Source: Neocallimastix lanati (nom. inval.) (taxonomy: Eukaryota; Neocallimastigomycota; Neocallimastigomycetes; Neocallimastigales; Neocallimastigaceae). Taken from it: 42,500 nt of DNA. Shown here in pieces: positions 1 to 11,292 of the stretch. The notes below the pieces were generated by a model that saw only the letters and a program-made list of their open reading frames with translations, ran no database searches and was not told the DNA's origin. Position numbers and translations under genes: made by a program. The DNA lies in NCBI GenBank assembly GCA_016946835.1, contig JACVTC010000165.1:1-42500 (forward strand). Reading direction: 5' to 3'. Positions within the stretch are counted from its first letter, which is position 1, and each line of letters begins with the position of its first letter.

Positions 1-675
1 ATGGTTTCTATTGGCTATTGAGAGCACGAAGCGGATATAGATTAGATGCTAGAATTGCTAAAGCTGCAAAAATAGTGGACCAAATGTGTCCTAATTTTTG
101 TCCCTGTTGTAAAAGTAATAAACAATGGATTAAGTCATTGGTTAATTGATTGTCCCTTTTCAATCATACTCGTAGTAAAGTTAATGATAAAATTTTATTT
201 TTATATAATGCTTTTTACCGTGGCAACCTAACAAATGATATTGTTAATAGTAATAATGATAATAGTAATAGTAATAATAGTAATAGTTATAATAGTAATA
301 ATAATATTAGTACTAGTATTTTTAGTAATGTTAGTAATAGTATTGAAAATAATGTGTATATTGATTCTAGTGTGTGTGAAAAAGTGTTTAATTTCCTTCT
401 TGGAAGTCGAAGTATTAATAACAGTACAAGGGAATGGAAGGATCTATTTAAGTGCCAGATGAAATCAGGTGCTTATTCTGATACTCCGTTCTTAGTGGTT
501 ACTGCGGCACTTCTCCAATCGATTATAACCTATTGCTATTGGCCAGCAATGGTCTTTATTCAATAGGTTCAAATCGAATCGTACTACTACTACCAAGAGC
601 GTCAATGCTGAAGAAACAGTAAGACAGGCCAGCAGGGCTAGCGCAACCAATGAAGATCATAATTTTGTATCTTAA
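1..675 (+). pseudogene. LINE family A polyprotein, C-terminal part with indels
   Basis: This is the C-terminal end of the single LINE ORF: the CCHC knuckle region, an Asn/Ser-rich linker (about 235-330) and the conserved tail. Compared with the intact copy it has three one-base changes. There is an extra T near 128, which leads to a stop before the knuckle is complete, and one T fewer in the T run near 157, which restores the frame. An extra A near 529 makes the frame close at 566. The stop position matching the intact ORF is 673-675. The product would be non-functional. All three changes fall in or beside short A/T runs, so assembly error cannot be ruled out for any one of them. Confidence 0.9.
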
Positions 676-933
676 AATTATGATTAACATTGCGAAGTCA
701 AAGTTAATTATTATACTTCAGTATAATAATGCCCTTGTGAAGTCTTACAAATATTAATTAAATGAAACTAGAATATATTATACCATTATTTTATTTTTAT
801 TTTGTGTTTTATTTTTGTTTATTTTTTTTTCTTTTTTTTTTTTATTATTTTATTACATGTATTTTATCAAATATTTAATTAATAAAGATGAAACAAGTTT
901 GCTGCCGTTAAAAAAAAAAAAAAAAAAAAAAAA
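1..933 (+). mobile_element. LINE family A, 3' fragment cut by window edge
   Basis: The sequence follows the full-length copy at 934-6053 from its position 5089 onward, at high identity by eye. It covers the C-terminal coding part, a 3' UTR with AATAAA at about 884-889, and a poly(A) tract of 24 at 910-933. The leader of the next LINE follows directly on the same strand, so this is the first visible unit of the head-to-tail array. The 5' end lies outside the window. Confidence 0.93.
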
Positions 934-1328
934 TTCTATTTTCATGTAGTATTACTATTCTCATGTAAGAATCTATTGTATTCAATTGTATTTCAACTTT
1001 ATATTTCATGTATCACGTTGTAAGAGATTGATTCACTCTAAATCTTGTAGTAATTTATTTAACTCTTTACTAATTTTGTGCCATTTTATTTCATCAATTC
1101 AATCTTAGTCATTAAATACTTTATGATATTCAATTTAAATAATATACTGAAAAAAGTGCTAAATCAAATTATTTTTCAATCATTCAACAAACTACTAATT
1201 ATCGAAATTATTTACTCCAAAAAGATATAAAATTATTACAATTCTCATTATACTCAAGACTTTATATTAAAAATTGACTTTTTTTTATTTTTTTTTTAGT
1301 TATTAATTTTTAGTTTTTTATTACTATT
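934..1328 (+). promoter_or_regulatory. 5' leader of LINE A (probable internal promoter region)
   Basis: This non-coding stretch lies between the previous poly(A) and the ORF start. It contains ATCTATTGTATT near 970 and AGATTGATTCACT near 1025. Similar words in the same order occur in the leaders of families B (6340-6520) and C (11530-11710), although these families are otherwise diverged. LINEs of this kind usually carry an internal promoter in the leader; that role is inferred here. No TATA box stands out. Confidence 0.55.
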
Positions 1329-4300
1329 ATGGAAATCCAATTTATAAGAAATAAGAATTTCATTCTAAGAGGTTCAAGGTGCCACGGTATACCAATGGAG
1401 AATACGAAACTACTCTTTATCCGCGGACTTCGATCTTGGCCAGAAATCAAAATGAGAAGACATTTAAAGAAAACTCTGAATGAATTAAATGATAAGGTTT
1501 TATCAGTTAAACGTATTGCTAATTTTATTGATGCATTCTTTAAAATTAAAATAGTAGGTAATGAAGAAGAATTAACATCTATTACTGATTGTATTGTTAA
1601 TAGTTTCAAACGTGCTTCAATTAATGTTATTAATTGTAGCAAAAGGAATCATAAATACAGTTTTTCTTCACTCAAAAGGAAACATTTTGCCTTATCAGAA
1701 AAAGTGAATTCATCTTATAATATCAACTTATTCACTACTTCAAATTCAAATGCAGATTCAAGTCAAAATTCAAATTCAAGTTCAAATACTGATTCATGTT
1801 CAAGTTCAAGTACTAGCTCAAGTTCAAGTTCAAGTACAAGTTTAAGTACAAGTTCAAGTACAGGTTCAAGTTCAAGTTCAAGTCCAAGTTCAAGTACAAT
1901 TTCAAGTTCAAGTTCAAGTACAAGTTCAAGTACAAGTTCAAGTTCAAGTTCAAGTTCAAGTACAAGTTCCAGTTCAATTTCAAATTTATGTTTAAATTCA
2001 GTTTCAAGCTCAGATTCAAATTCAAATTTCAGTTCAATCAATTATAATAATTCCAATAATATTAATAACACTCATATTAATAATAATACAGTTAAAGAAT
2101 TTTCTCTATGTGTCAGTTGGAATACTAATGGATGGAACTTTGATAAAAAAGACAGTGTTGAATTCTTTATTTCAATGTACAAACCACTTTTCTTATGCTT
2201 TCAGGAAACAGGAAATGGTTCAGGTTCTAGCAGTAAATATCCATGTCGAGTATCATTAAAAAACTACAAACATTTCTTCAAAAAAGCTAATAATGAAATT
2301 CCCGGTAAAAGAGGTCTTTATATTGGGTTTCATAATTCTTGTCAAGCCTCTCTTGAAAACAACACTTATGAGTATATTATTTCCTTGTATACTTATAATT
2401 TTTGGAATTTCACTAAATGTTCTATTGGTAATGTGTACGTACCTCATAGTGGCCATAGCCTTCATGCTAGAGCTGCTAGAATTGAAATATTGTCTTGGTT
2501 AAATAGTCACTCTTCTCATCCTTCAATGTTGGTTGGTGATTTTAATTTACCTACTGAGAAATTAAGTAATTTGCTCTCTAAATTTAGTAATTGGAAAATT
2601 CTTCCCTTATGGGGCTCCCCAATTTCATGGAGTAGAGGTAATAGAGAATCTGATATAGATCATGCGATTGTCAATGATCATATGTTAGATTTACTTTCAT
2701 ATGGTACTTTTATTGACTTTCCCCCCATTTCGGATCATAAACCTTTATTAATAAAGGGTAAATGTTTTTCATCAGTTAATTCAGATAATTCTTTCTCTCT
2801 GCCTAAAAAGACAGTTAAATGGGATAGATTAAAATGTATAAATGAAAAAGAATCAATTTTTGACAACAACTATTTTAGTGTATTAGAGGAAGTGATTCCA
2901 GATCCTAATATTAGTATTGATGATATTTCAAAGAAATTTATTTCAACTTCATTCAATATTGCTAAGGAACTTAATATCACGTCAATTTCAGAAGTTCGAA
3001 AATCTTTTTTTCATATGTCGCAGAAAATATTTAATTTGCAAAAACTCAAAATGAAATTATATAAATCCATTAAAAAAAGAGGTTCTTATCATAATTTAGA
3101 TGAATTTGAAGAATTAATTGATAAATATAATAGAATGTGCAAAATTATTCATCATATGTGTAATATTTATAGGAAAACTGAATACCAACATTGGATTAAT
3201 ACAGGATGTGAATATATGAAATCTCATAACCCTAAGAAAGCTTGGAAATGGCTTAAAACAACAGCAAAAGTAGATAAATTTAAAAATATGTCAAATTCTC
3301 CAGTAAAGGACAAAAATGGTAAACTAGCTACTTCTACTAAAGAACAGTTAGAAGTATGGCACAATCACTATAAAAAACTTGCTTCAAGTCATTCTGATAT
3401 CAATAGTGCATTAATCGAATGGTCTAATAAATTTTCCAATGGAACAATTAGGTATACGAGACACAATGAATGGGATATAAATCAAGACATCAGTATAGAA
3501 GAAATTAGAGAAGCAATTTTGGCTACTCCAAATTTTAAAGCTTCAGGCCCGGATGGAATTCCTATTGAATTTTATAAAGCTTTAATTCCTCCGGATGACG
3601 AAAATTCAGTAAATAATTCTTCTTCTGGTTTAAATTGTTTACAGAAGATATACTCAAGAATTTGGAATGGAGAATTTCCTAGCTCATGGAATGAAGCAAG
3701 TATTATATCTATTCCTAAAAAAGGAGATGATCTATCTGATTGTGACAATTATCGAGGTATCTCTCTGATTAACAATGGTATTAAACTCATTTCGAAAATA
3801 GTCTCCAAAAGAATTTCAGAATATGGACTTAAAAATAATTTTATTAGGCCAGAGCAATTTGGATTTCGTACTAAAGAAGAATGTGTTAGTTTATTTATTT
3901 CAATTCGAGAAATTTGTCAAAGGCGTAAAAATGATAATAAAGAAACTTACCTAGCTTTTCTAGATTTAAAAAAGGCATATGATTCTGTTCCAATAGGTAA
4001 TATTTTATATAAATTAGATGCTTTAGGTATTAGAGGTAAATGTTATCAATTTATAAAAAATCTATATTTGACATCCAAAGCTAGTGTTAAAATTGATGAT
4101 CAATATTCGGAATCTTTTAATATTATGAAAGGAGTTAGACAAGGTTGTCCACTATCACCAATTCTTTTCAATCTTTTTATTAATGACATTTTTAATGATG
4201 TTTCAGAACTTGGAATTCCTTTAGGCGAATCTAGATGTTGTGGTGGACTCTTTGCAGATGATATTGTTCTATGCGCACCGTCAAGAACTAAGTTGAAAAA

Positions 4301-5762
4301 AATGCTTAAGAAGGTAAATGAATGGGCTAAATTTAATATGATGAATTTTGGAATTAATAAGTGTGCAACGATGGTGATTCGACCAGACACACCTCTTTTT
4401 CAAAATAAAAGAGATCCTACTTTTTATCTTGCTGGTCAACCAATTCCAATAACTAAATGTTATACCTATTTAGGTATACCATTTGATAAAAGCTTATCGT
4501 TGAAACCTATTATTAAATTACTTAACTCTAAAGTAACTAAAGCTCTCTTTTCTGTTAGTAAATTTCTTTCAAATTCCAAAATTCCTATTCCATTTAAGAA
4601 GATTATAATTAACTCTTATGTACTTAGTAAAGTCTCTTACTTTGCACCTTTACTTGGTTCGAATAAAACGAGAACAAATAATACTCAGAAATTAATTAAT
4701 AAAGGATTAAGATGGATTGCAGGTATACAAAAAGCCAAATCATTTATTAATGTATATTCTATTTCAAAAGATTTACATATTCCTCCATTGTCAGCTAAGT
4801 GTGCTTTGTCTCAGGTCAAATGTTTTGATAAATGGAAAAATTCAAATTGTATTATTTCCTATTTAGTTAATAATATTCCAAAATCTAGAAAATATACATG
4901 GACAAAAGAAAGTAGAACTCTTAAACGTAAACTAGAGAAAAGAGGTAATAACGATAATAAAATCAAGGATTTTTATTGGAAAAGAGATATGAAAATCAAT
5001 TCTATTAAAGCTGAGTTTTATGACAAAAACAAATTCGAAGAAACATCAAAATTTATAAAACTTTGTTATGACTATCCTGATCTTTCATATGGTTTCTATT
5101 GGCTATTGAGAGCACGAAGCGGATATAGATTAGATGCTAGAATTGCTAAAGCTGCAAAAATAGTGGACCAAATGTGTCCTAATTTTTGTCCCTGTTGTAA
5201 AAGTAATAAACAATGGATAAGTCATTGGTTAATTGATTGTCCCTTTTTCAATCATACTCGTAGTAAAGTTAATGATAAAATTTTATTTTTATATAATGCT
5301 TTTTACCGTGGCAACCTAACAAATGATATTGTTAATAGTAATAATGATAATAGTAATAGTAATAATAGTAATAGTTATAATAGTAATAATAATATTAGTA
5401 ATAGTATTTTTAGTAATGTTAGTAATAGTATTGAAAATAATGTGTATATTGATTCTAGTGTGTGTGAAAAAGTGTTTAATTTCCTTCTTGGAGGTCGAAA
5501 TATTAATAACAGTACAAGGGAATGGGAGGATCTATTTAAGTGCCAGATGAAATCAGGTGCTTATTCTGATACTCCGTTCTTAGTGGTTACTGCGGCACTT
5601 CTCCAATCGATTATACCTATTGCTATTGGCCAGCAATGGTCTTTGTTCAATAGGTTCAAATCGAATCGTACTACTACTACCAAGAGCGTCAATGCTGAAG
5701 AAACAGTAAGACAGGCCAGCAGAGCTAGCGCAACCAATGAAGATCATAATTTTGTATCTTAA
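1329..5762 (+). CDS. LINE polyprotein: APE endonuclease, reverse transcriptase, CCHC knuckle (family A)
   Basis: This 1477-residue single ORF encodes the retrotransposition machinery: target nicking and target-primed reverse transcription. Residues 1-140 have no recognised domain. Residues 141-236 are a nearly pure Ser/Thr linker encoded by a TCAAGT-like repeat, absent from families B and C. An endonuclease/exonuclease/phosphatase domain spans about 258-475, with the catalytic Glu in FQETG, GDFN at about 403-406 and SDH near 468. The reverse transcriptase spans about 710-1080, with the YRGISL and GVRQGCPLSP motifs and FADD at 975-978. A CX2CX8HX4C knuckle lies at Cys1287, Cys1290, His1299 and Cys1304. 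After it comes an Asn/Ser-rich linker and a conserved tail that recurs in the other copies. I see no RNase H. The frame has no breaks. The clade (L1-, Tad- or RTE-like) is not assigned. Confidence 0.95.
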   Translation: MEIQFIRNKNFILRGSRCHGIPMENTKLLFIRGLRSWPEIKMRRHLKKTLNELNDKVLSVKRIANFIDAFFKIKIVGNEEELTSITDCIVNSFKRASINVINCSKRNHKYSFSSLKRKHFALSEKVNSSYNINLFTTSNSNADSSQNSNSSSNTDSCSSSSTSSSSSSSTSLSTSSSTGSSSSSSPSSSTISSSSSSTSSSTSSSSSSSSSTSSSSISNLCLNSVSSSDSNSNFSSINYNNSNNINNTHINNNTVKEFSLCVSWNTNGWNFDKKDSVEFFISMYKPLFLCFQETGNGSGSSSKYPCRVSLKNYKHFFKKANNEIPGKRGLYIGFHNSCQASLENNTYEYIISLYTYNFWNFTKCSIGNVYVPHSGHSLHARAARIEILSWLNSHSSHPSMLVGDFNLPTEKLSNLLSKFSNWKILPLWGSPISWSRGNRESDIDHAIVNDHMLDLLSYGTFIDFPPISDHKPLLIKGKCFSSVNSDNSFSLPKKTVKWDRLKCINEKESIFDNNYFSVLEEVIPDPNISIDDISKKFISTSFNIAKELNITSISEVRKSFFHMSQKIFNLQKLKMKLYKSIKKRGSYHNLDEFEELIDKYNRMCKIIHHMCNIYRKTEYQHWINTGCEYMKSHNPKKAWKWLKTTAKVDKFKNMSNSPVKDKNGKLATSTKEQLEVWHNHYKKLASSHSDINSALIEWSNKFSNGTIRYTRHNEWDINQDISIEEIREAILATPNFKASGPDGIPIEFYKALIPPDDENSVNNSSSGLNCLQKIYSRIWNGEFPSSWNEASIISIPKKGDDLSDCDNYRGISLINNGIKLISKIVSKRISEYGLKNNFIRPEQFGFRTKEECVSLFISIREICQRRKNDNKETYLAFLDLKKAYDSVPIGNILYKLDALGIRGKCYQFIKNLYLTSKASVKIDDQYSESFNIMKGVRQGCPLSPILFNLFINDIFNDVSELGIPLGESRCCGGLFADDIVLCAPSRTKLKKMLKKVNEWAKFNMMNFGINKCATMVIRPDTPLFQNKRDPTFYLAGQPIPITKCYTYLGIPFDKSLSLKPIIKLLNSKVTKALFSVSKFLSNSKIPIPFKKIIINSYVLSKVSYFAPLLGSNKTRTNNTQKLINKGLRWIAGIQKAKSFINVYSISKDLHIPPLSAKCALSQVKCFDKWKNSNCIISYLVNNIPKSRKYTWTKESRTLKRKLEKRGNNDNKIKDFYWKRDMKINSIKAEFYDKNKFEETSKFIKLCYDYPDLSYGFYWLLRARSGYRLDARIAKAAKIVDQMCPNFCPCCKSNKQWISHWLIDCPFFNHTRSKVNDKILFLYNAFYRGNLTNDIVNSNNDNSNSNNSNSYNSNNNISNSIFSNVSNSIENNVYIDSSVCEKVFNFLLGGRNINNSTREWEDLFKCQMKSGAYSDTPFLVVTAALLQSIIPIAIGQQWSLFNRFKSNRTTTTKSVNAEETVRQASRASATNEDHNFVS
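1749..2035 (+). repeat. Coding hexanucleotide repeat (TCAAGT-like)
   Basis: Imperfect repeats of TCAAGT, with ACAAGT variants, encode the Ser/Thr-rich stretch at residues 141-236 of the LINE A protein. Families B and C lack it at the matching place, before the endonuclease domain. It probably grew by slippage in the family A lineage. Confidence 0.85.
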
Positions 5763-5998
5763 AATTATGATTAACATTGCGAAGTCAAAATTAATTATTA
5801 TATTACAGTATAATAATGCCCTTGTGAAGTCTTACAGATATTAATTAAATGAAACTAGAATATATTATACCATTATTTTATTTTTATTTTGTGTTTTATT
5901 TTTTGTTTATTTTTTTATCTTTTTTTTTTTTTTTTATTATTTTATTACATGTATTTTATCAAATATTTAATTAATAAAGATGAAACAAGTTTGCTGCC

Positions 5999-6055
<57 letters not shown>

Positions 6056-6102
6056 AACATTTTATCATTTTAAATTTTTTAATTTTTTAATTTCAACTTC
6101 AT

Positions 6103-6550
6103 CAACTCCCCAATGAAGTGGACTGTTTTTCCAGGTCCATGGAGGGTTGATGGAAAAGGAATAACCTATATCAGGTGTACTAATTACAGCTTTCTGTGAT
6201 TCTGATGATAATCAATGGTTATCCTTTCTAAAGTGGCTTCTAGTACGAAGAGAGAAATCTGGAATACTGGAAGACTGTAGAAAGTGAACTTGACGTTCTA
6301 TAATGCCTTAAACTGGATATGTAGTAACATTGGAATTGTATAATTAATAATATCATGTAGTTTCTACATATTATCATTGTAATGAATCTATTGTATTTTT
6401 TACTTTAGCATTATTTTGTATATGTTTTTTTCTATAGTATTATTTATACTCTCATGTAGCTATTGTAAAATGGAAATGTAGGAGATTGATTCACTCCAAA
6501 GCTTGTGTTTGAGACATTATTTAACGGATGGGAATCTTTTTATAGTTTTT
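6103..6550 (+). repeat. Shared LINE leader, copy 1 (family B)
   Basis: This segment is nearly identical by eye to 11293-11740, the family C leader, while the B and C coding regions are much more diverged. It contains the conserved AGATTGATTCACT word near 6486. The first 200 bp look coding-like but are broken. A B/C leader of this type followed by its own ORF occurs twice in the array. Confidence 0.85.
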
Positions 6551-6834
6551 CACAACTATTATTTCATTAACATTTAAATTTTATATTATATATGATTATT
6601 TTACAGAAATTTTTACATAAAACAGGAATTTATAATTGAAAATCATTAATTAAAAACTAGTCAACACAAAAAGAAAGAAAAACAAACAAGTTTTAGCAAA
6701 CAATATACACGAAAGAGAAGACAACAGCAATAAATTTTTATTTTTTTTTAATTTTTTAATTTTTTACTAATTTTATTTTTTATTTTTATATTACACTTAC
6801 TTTTTATTAATATAGATAAGTTTTTTATTTTATT

Positions 6835-9800
6835 ATGTCAACTATACGAAGAGGTCTGCGACTTTATGGTCCTGACCATGATAAATTTGTTTTAATTTTC
6901 ATTCATGATCTTGAATCTTGGACTGAAAGTAGACTATGGGAATTTTTAAGCAAAAAGATATCAAATTGTAATGAAGTTGTTCATGGAATCGTTAAAAAAC
7001 ACTATATTAATATGGAAAACTACTTCATCCTAAGAGTTAACTATAATAATTGTACGGATTATTTGAAGGTTATTTATTTGATTACTAAGCACTTACCTGT
7101 TAAAAGAATAAAATGGAAGATTACTTCAAGGATACGCACATTTAGCAATGTTAATCATAATAGAACCAGGTATTATTCTGAACCCTCAATCCCCATCTCT
7201 GAAAGCCTCCTGTATGCTAACCCTTTCTCGAATACTAAATATTTCAACCTCTGTATTAGCTGGAACATAAATGGTTGGAATTCTGAAAACGTGACGGACT
7301 TACCAATTTTAATTCAATCTTTAATCCTATTTGTATTTGTCTTCAAGAAGTCGGTAATAGTTCATTCCTTAACTCCTTTTCTAACTCATGTCCATTCCTT
7401 AATCATTATAGAACAGTACTGAGACGTGCGGACAAAAAAATCCCTGGTATGAGGGGCCTTTATATAGGTGTGCACTCCTCCTGCCAATTCACTAATGATG
7501 ATTTTGAATATAGATATATACTCTCAGTAAATATATTCTCTTTTTGGGGTGTCAGATGTTCTTTAGGGAACATTTACATCCCTAGCAAAAAACACAAAGA
7601 CTCTAGAGAAAAAGCGGAAACTGATTTTGCTAATTGGCTCAAGAACCATCAAAATAACCCTTCGGCTATTGTTGGTGATTTCAACATGACTAAGCAACAA
7701 CTCAAAGATCTTATTCTTAGAGTTTCCCCTCAATGGTTTGTTATGGATATGGTTGGTCATCAATTTACTTGGTCTAATGGTGGAAAGAATTCTTGTATTG
7801 ATTTTATAGTAGTGAACGATAAATTAAGAAATTATCTGAATATTGCTTCTGTATGCTACTCTTTTAATGACATCTCTGACCATTTACCACTTATTCTTTC
7901 TTGTAAAAAAATATCTCCTGATGGTTTTGTTACTCCCCCTCGGGATAAACAAATTAAGTGGTCTAATCGAATTTGTAGGGATAAACGTGAAGCAATCTTC
8001 TTTCATAATAAATTCACATGTTTACTGGATGAATTTGAACATAATGATAATCTAGACTCTAATACAATGATTAAAAAACTTCTTGACACAGCAAATAAAA
8101 TAGGCGATGACATTCAAGCAAGAGTTCCTACAAATTTACAGGGTTCAGCGTTCCATTGTCCTGCTTATATTAAGAAATTATCACATGAAAAACATTTATT
8201 TTATAAAAGGATTAAAAATTTTAAACTTAGTAATGATTTGTCAAATCTTCAAGAATTTTGTGATCTCTCAAAAGAATATAGAGTTCTTTCTGATTATATC
8301 ATTAGTATTAAAAGAAATATTAGGAATATTAGATTTAAAAATTTGATTCATTCCATCGGCGAATGTTTCTTAAAAAATGATGCCCAGCGTGGTTGGTCTG
8401 GACTTAAGAAAATTTCTAAACCTTCTTACTCTCCTTCCCAATCACCTGTATACATTAAAGATAAAGAAGGTAATGTTCTAGTATCCCAAGAAGATCAACT
8501 CAATCGTTTTGCAGAACACTATGAAGAACTTGCTTCTGATATAACTGGTCACAGTCTTAATGAAAATTATTGGAAAAGAATACTTAATAATTCTTCTACT
8601 CCTCAGGAATCATGGGATATTAATCAACCTATTTCCATGTCAGAAATTCATTCAACTGTTCTTTCAATGAAAAATAACAAAGCACCTGGTCCTGATGGTA
8701 TACCTACAGAATTTTTTAAAGCATTTTTTAATTCTGAGAGTAGAAATTCTTCTCAGGATGACTCTAATCAAGAGGTTACTTATTCCGATTGTGCAAAGTG
8801 TCTGTTATTACTTTTTAATAAAATTTGGGATGGTGACTTTCCTAATGAATGGAACTCTGCTTCTATTGTTTCTATTCCTAAAAAAGGGGATCTTTCAGAT
8901 TGTAATAATTATCGTGGTATTTCACTCATCAATGTAGGTTTAAAAATTCTATCAAAAATTGTCACTAAAAGAATATCGGACTATGCTTTTTCTAATGGAA
9001 TAATTAGACCAGAACAGTTTGGTTTTAGAAATAAAGAAGAATGTATTAGTTTATTTGTATCCATTCGTGAAATTTGTCAAAGAAGAAAATTTAAGGATAA
9101 ATTTACCTTTCTTGCCTTTCTTGACCTTAAAAAAGCTTATGATTCAGTTCCAATTTACAATATACTTACTAAACTAAATTATCTTGGTATTCGTGGTAAA
9201 TGCCTTCAATTCATTACTAATCTATACCTTACCTCGAAAGCTCGTGCAAACTTTAATGGTAAACTTTCAAAAGAATTTCCAATACACCGTGGTGTTCGCC
9301 AAGGGTGTCCTCTCTCACCTATTTTATTCAATATATTTATCAATGATATTTTTGATAAATGTAAAAGTTATGGTGTGATTACTGAAAAGAAAAAGTGTTG
9401 TGGTGGATTATTTGCTGATGATATTGTATTATTAGCTCCTACAAAATCTTCACTTAAAAACCTTTTGAATATTGCTCATGATTGGGGTATTAAAAATGAA
9501 ATGACCTTTGGAATCAATAAATGCGCTACACTAGTTGTTAAACCAAAGAATTTTATACCTTCAAGACATTATGAAAATCCTACTTTTAGACTTGGTATGA
9601 ACTATATACCAAGCACTAATCAATATACATATCTTGGTATACCTTTTAATGAATCGTTGGATTTAAAACCTATTATTGCTAAGATGAATAGTAAAATTAA
9701 TTATACAGTTAACTCTTTCTTTAGATTTTTAACCAATAGGAATGTTCCTTTCAACTTTAAAACTCGTATACTAGTTTCTTTTGTCCTTAGTTCAGTTCTT

Positions 9801-10918
9801 TATTATGCTCCCTTACTTGGTTCAAATAAAAAGAATACTGAAAAAGCTCAAACTGCTTTTAATCGAGGTTTGTATTGGAGTTTCGGGTTTAAAAATAAAA
9901 CCTCCAATACTTCAATTTACAATATGTCTAAGGAACTTTCTATACCTCCTATAGCTAGTTTTTGTGCTAAGGCGATGATTCGATGCTTTAAAAAGTGGAA
10001 AGATTCTTCTTGTATTATTTCTCATTTAGTCAAAAATATACCTACACTTTCTCACTATTCATGGACGAAAAAAGCACAGAGTTTAGCAGTACACAAGCAC
10101 AATAATAAACTTCCTGGAGAAATAAGGAAGTTTTACTGGGAAAATATTCATTATTCAAGCACTCCTGCGATCAGATCTACAAAATACAAGAAATTTAAAT
10201 TTGGTTTTAAAAAATTTATTCAACGTCTATCACTTAAATTTTCACAATTTTCTCTTGGATTTTTTTGGATTGGACGAATTAAATGTGGATTCAAATTTGA
10301 TGTAAAAACGTTTGTTAAAAGTAATCTAGTATCAGAAAATTGCCCAACATACTGCCCTTGTTGTGGTGAGAGTAACAGCATTCCTAGTTTTACACACTGG
10401 ATACTTTTATGTCCTAAATTTGAAGAATTTAGGCAACATTTCATTCCCTTTGTTGATGAAATTTTTATTAATTTTTCTCTTATTGTTCATGAGAAATCAT
10501 TGAACATTCCTGATGATAAAGAGGAAGATTTTGATGATAATATCAATTTTTACGTGCTGTGTCTCCTTCTTGGCGGAAATGCAGTATTTGAAATCTTAAA
10601 GATCGGCTTGGGGAAAGAAGGCGATATATTAATAATATTTTTCAATCACCTTCGAACGAGTCTTCTTTCCCGATTTCATATTTTGTGGGGCTTGCGGAAT
10701 TCCTTACTAATGTTATGCCTATTGTGATTGGTGATTTTTACACCATGATCGATTTGTATAGTGTTAGACCTACCGTTGTCAAGAGCGTCGACGTCGTAAC
10801 GATAAGGCAAAGAAGAAATTCTGATACAGATTCGAATGATAATTTTCATCCACATGGAGTTATCTTCGATGAATGGGAAGAGTTAGAGGCCTTTTCGTCC
10901 TCGAATCTCATAACGTAG
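6835..10918 (+). pseudogene. LINE polyprotein family B, two frameshifts
   Basis: The ORF is preserved in three pieces. 6835 to about 7290 holds the N-terminal region and the start of the endonuclease domain. About 7300-10600 (frame of 7449) holds most of the endonuclease, with GDFN near 7676 and SDH near 7880, plus the complete reverse transcriptase with FADD at 9411-9422. It also holds the CX2CX10HX4C knuckle near 10350-10410. About 10605-10918 holds the conserved C-terminus. Alignment by eye with LINE C places the breaks near 7290 and 10600. The protein is about 60-70 percent similar to LINE C in most parts and less similar to LINE A. There is no Ser-rich linker. The copy is inactive as it stands, but the RT core is complete. 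Confidence 0.9.
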
Positions 10919-11012
10919 TTTTTTAATATTAATATAAAAAATAATTTCATGTATTTAAATTTCATGTATTTTTTAAAAAAAATATTATTAAATAAAGTTT
11001 ATTCCTAGTCTA

Positions 11013-11048
<36 letters not shown>

Positions 11049-11050
<2 letters not shown>

Positions 11051-11290
11051 TCATCAACTGTTCCGTATTTTGTGGGAATTGCGGAGTTTCTAACAAACGT
11101 AATACCATTAATTTGTCGATCTTTTAGTTCGATGATGAAATAGTATTCCGTTGAATCTACCGTTACCAAGAGCCTAGACCCTCAGGTTACAGCCTTAATC
11201 GTAACTTCTGGATCCATGCTTTAAGGAATATTAGTCTTAGATCCTCTACCTGGAATATCAACGATCCCATTACGATTGACGATATTAAAA
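11049..11290 (+). pseudogene. Patchwork of LINE fragments between B and C
   Basis: 11049 to about 11175 matches the C-terminal coding region of LINE C (16070-16190) at high identity, with an in-frame TAG replacing part of it. After this, about 11215-11283 translates to a stretch containing STWNINDPITIDDI, which resembles the pre-RT linker of LINEs B and C (for example TWDINDSITIEEI in C). These two pieces lie about 1.5 kb of coding apart in an intact LINE, so this is a rearranged composite. It lies directly after the poly(A) of LINE B and runs straight into the shared leader. Confidence 0.75.
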
Positions 11291-11292
11291 AA

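Larger units (their letters stand above)
934..6053 (+). mobile_element. Full-length non-LTR retrotransposon, family A
   Basis: The unit has a leader of about 395 bp, one 1477-codon ORF (1329-5762), a 3' UTR of about 240 bp with AATAAA near 5974, and a poly(A) tail of 52 at 6002-6053. It starts directly after the poly(A) of the previous copy and is followed by family B. It is the only LINE here with an uninterrupted ORF and could be an active copy. No target-site duplication is evident because both flanks are poly(A) or other LINE sequence. Confidence 0.93.
6093..11048 (+). mobile_element. Non-LTR retrotransposon family B, full length but decayed
   Basis: The element has a leader of about 740 bp, a broken ORF (6835-10918), a short 3' UTR with AATAAA near 10991, and a poly(A) of 34 at 11015-11048. 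It begins some 40 bp after the poly(A) of LINE A. The exact 5' end is uncertain: sequence shared with the family C leader starts at about 6103, preceded by about 16 bp that resemble the LINE C C-terminal coding region. Confidence 0.88.

Noticed and set aside
1763-2041. Open frames on the minus strand rich in Leu/Glu or Leu/Asn
   Set aside because: They are shadows of the TCAAGT repeat in the LINE A ORF.
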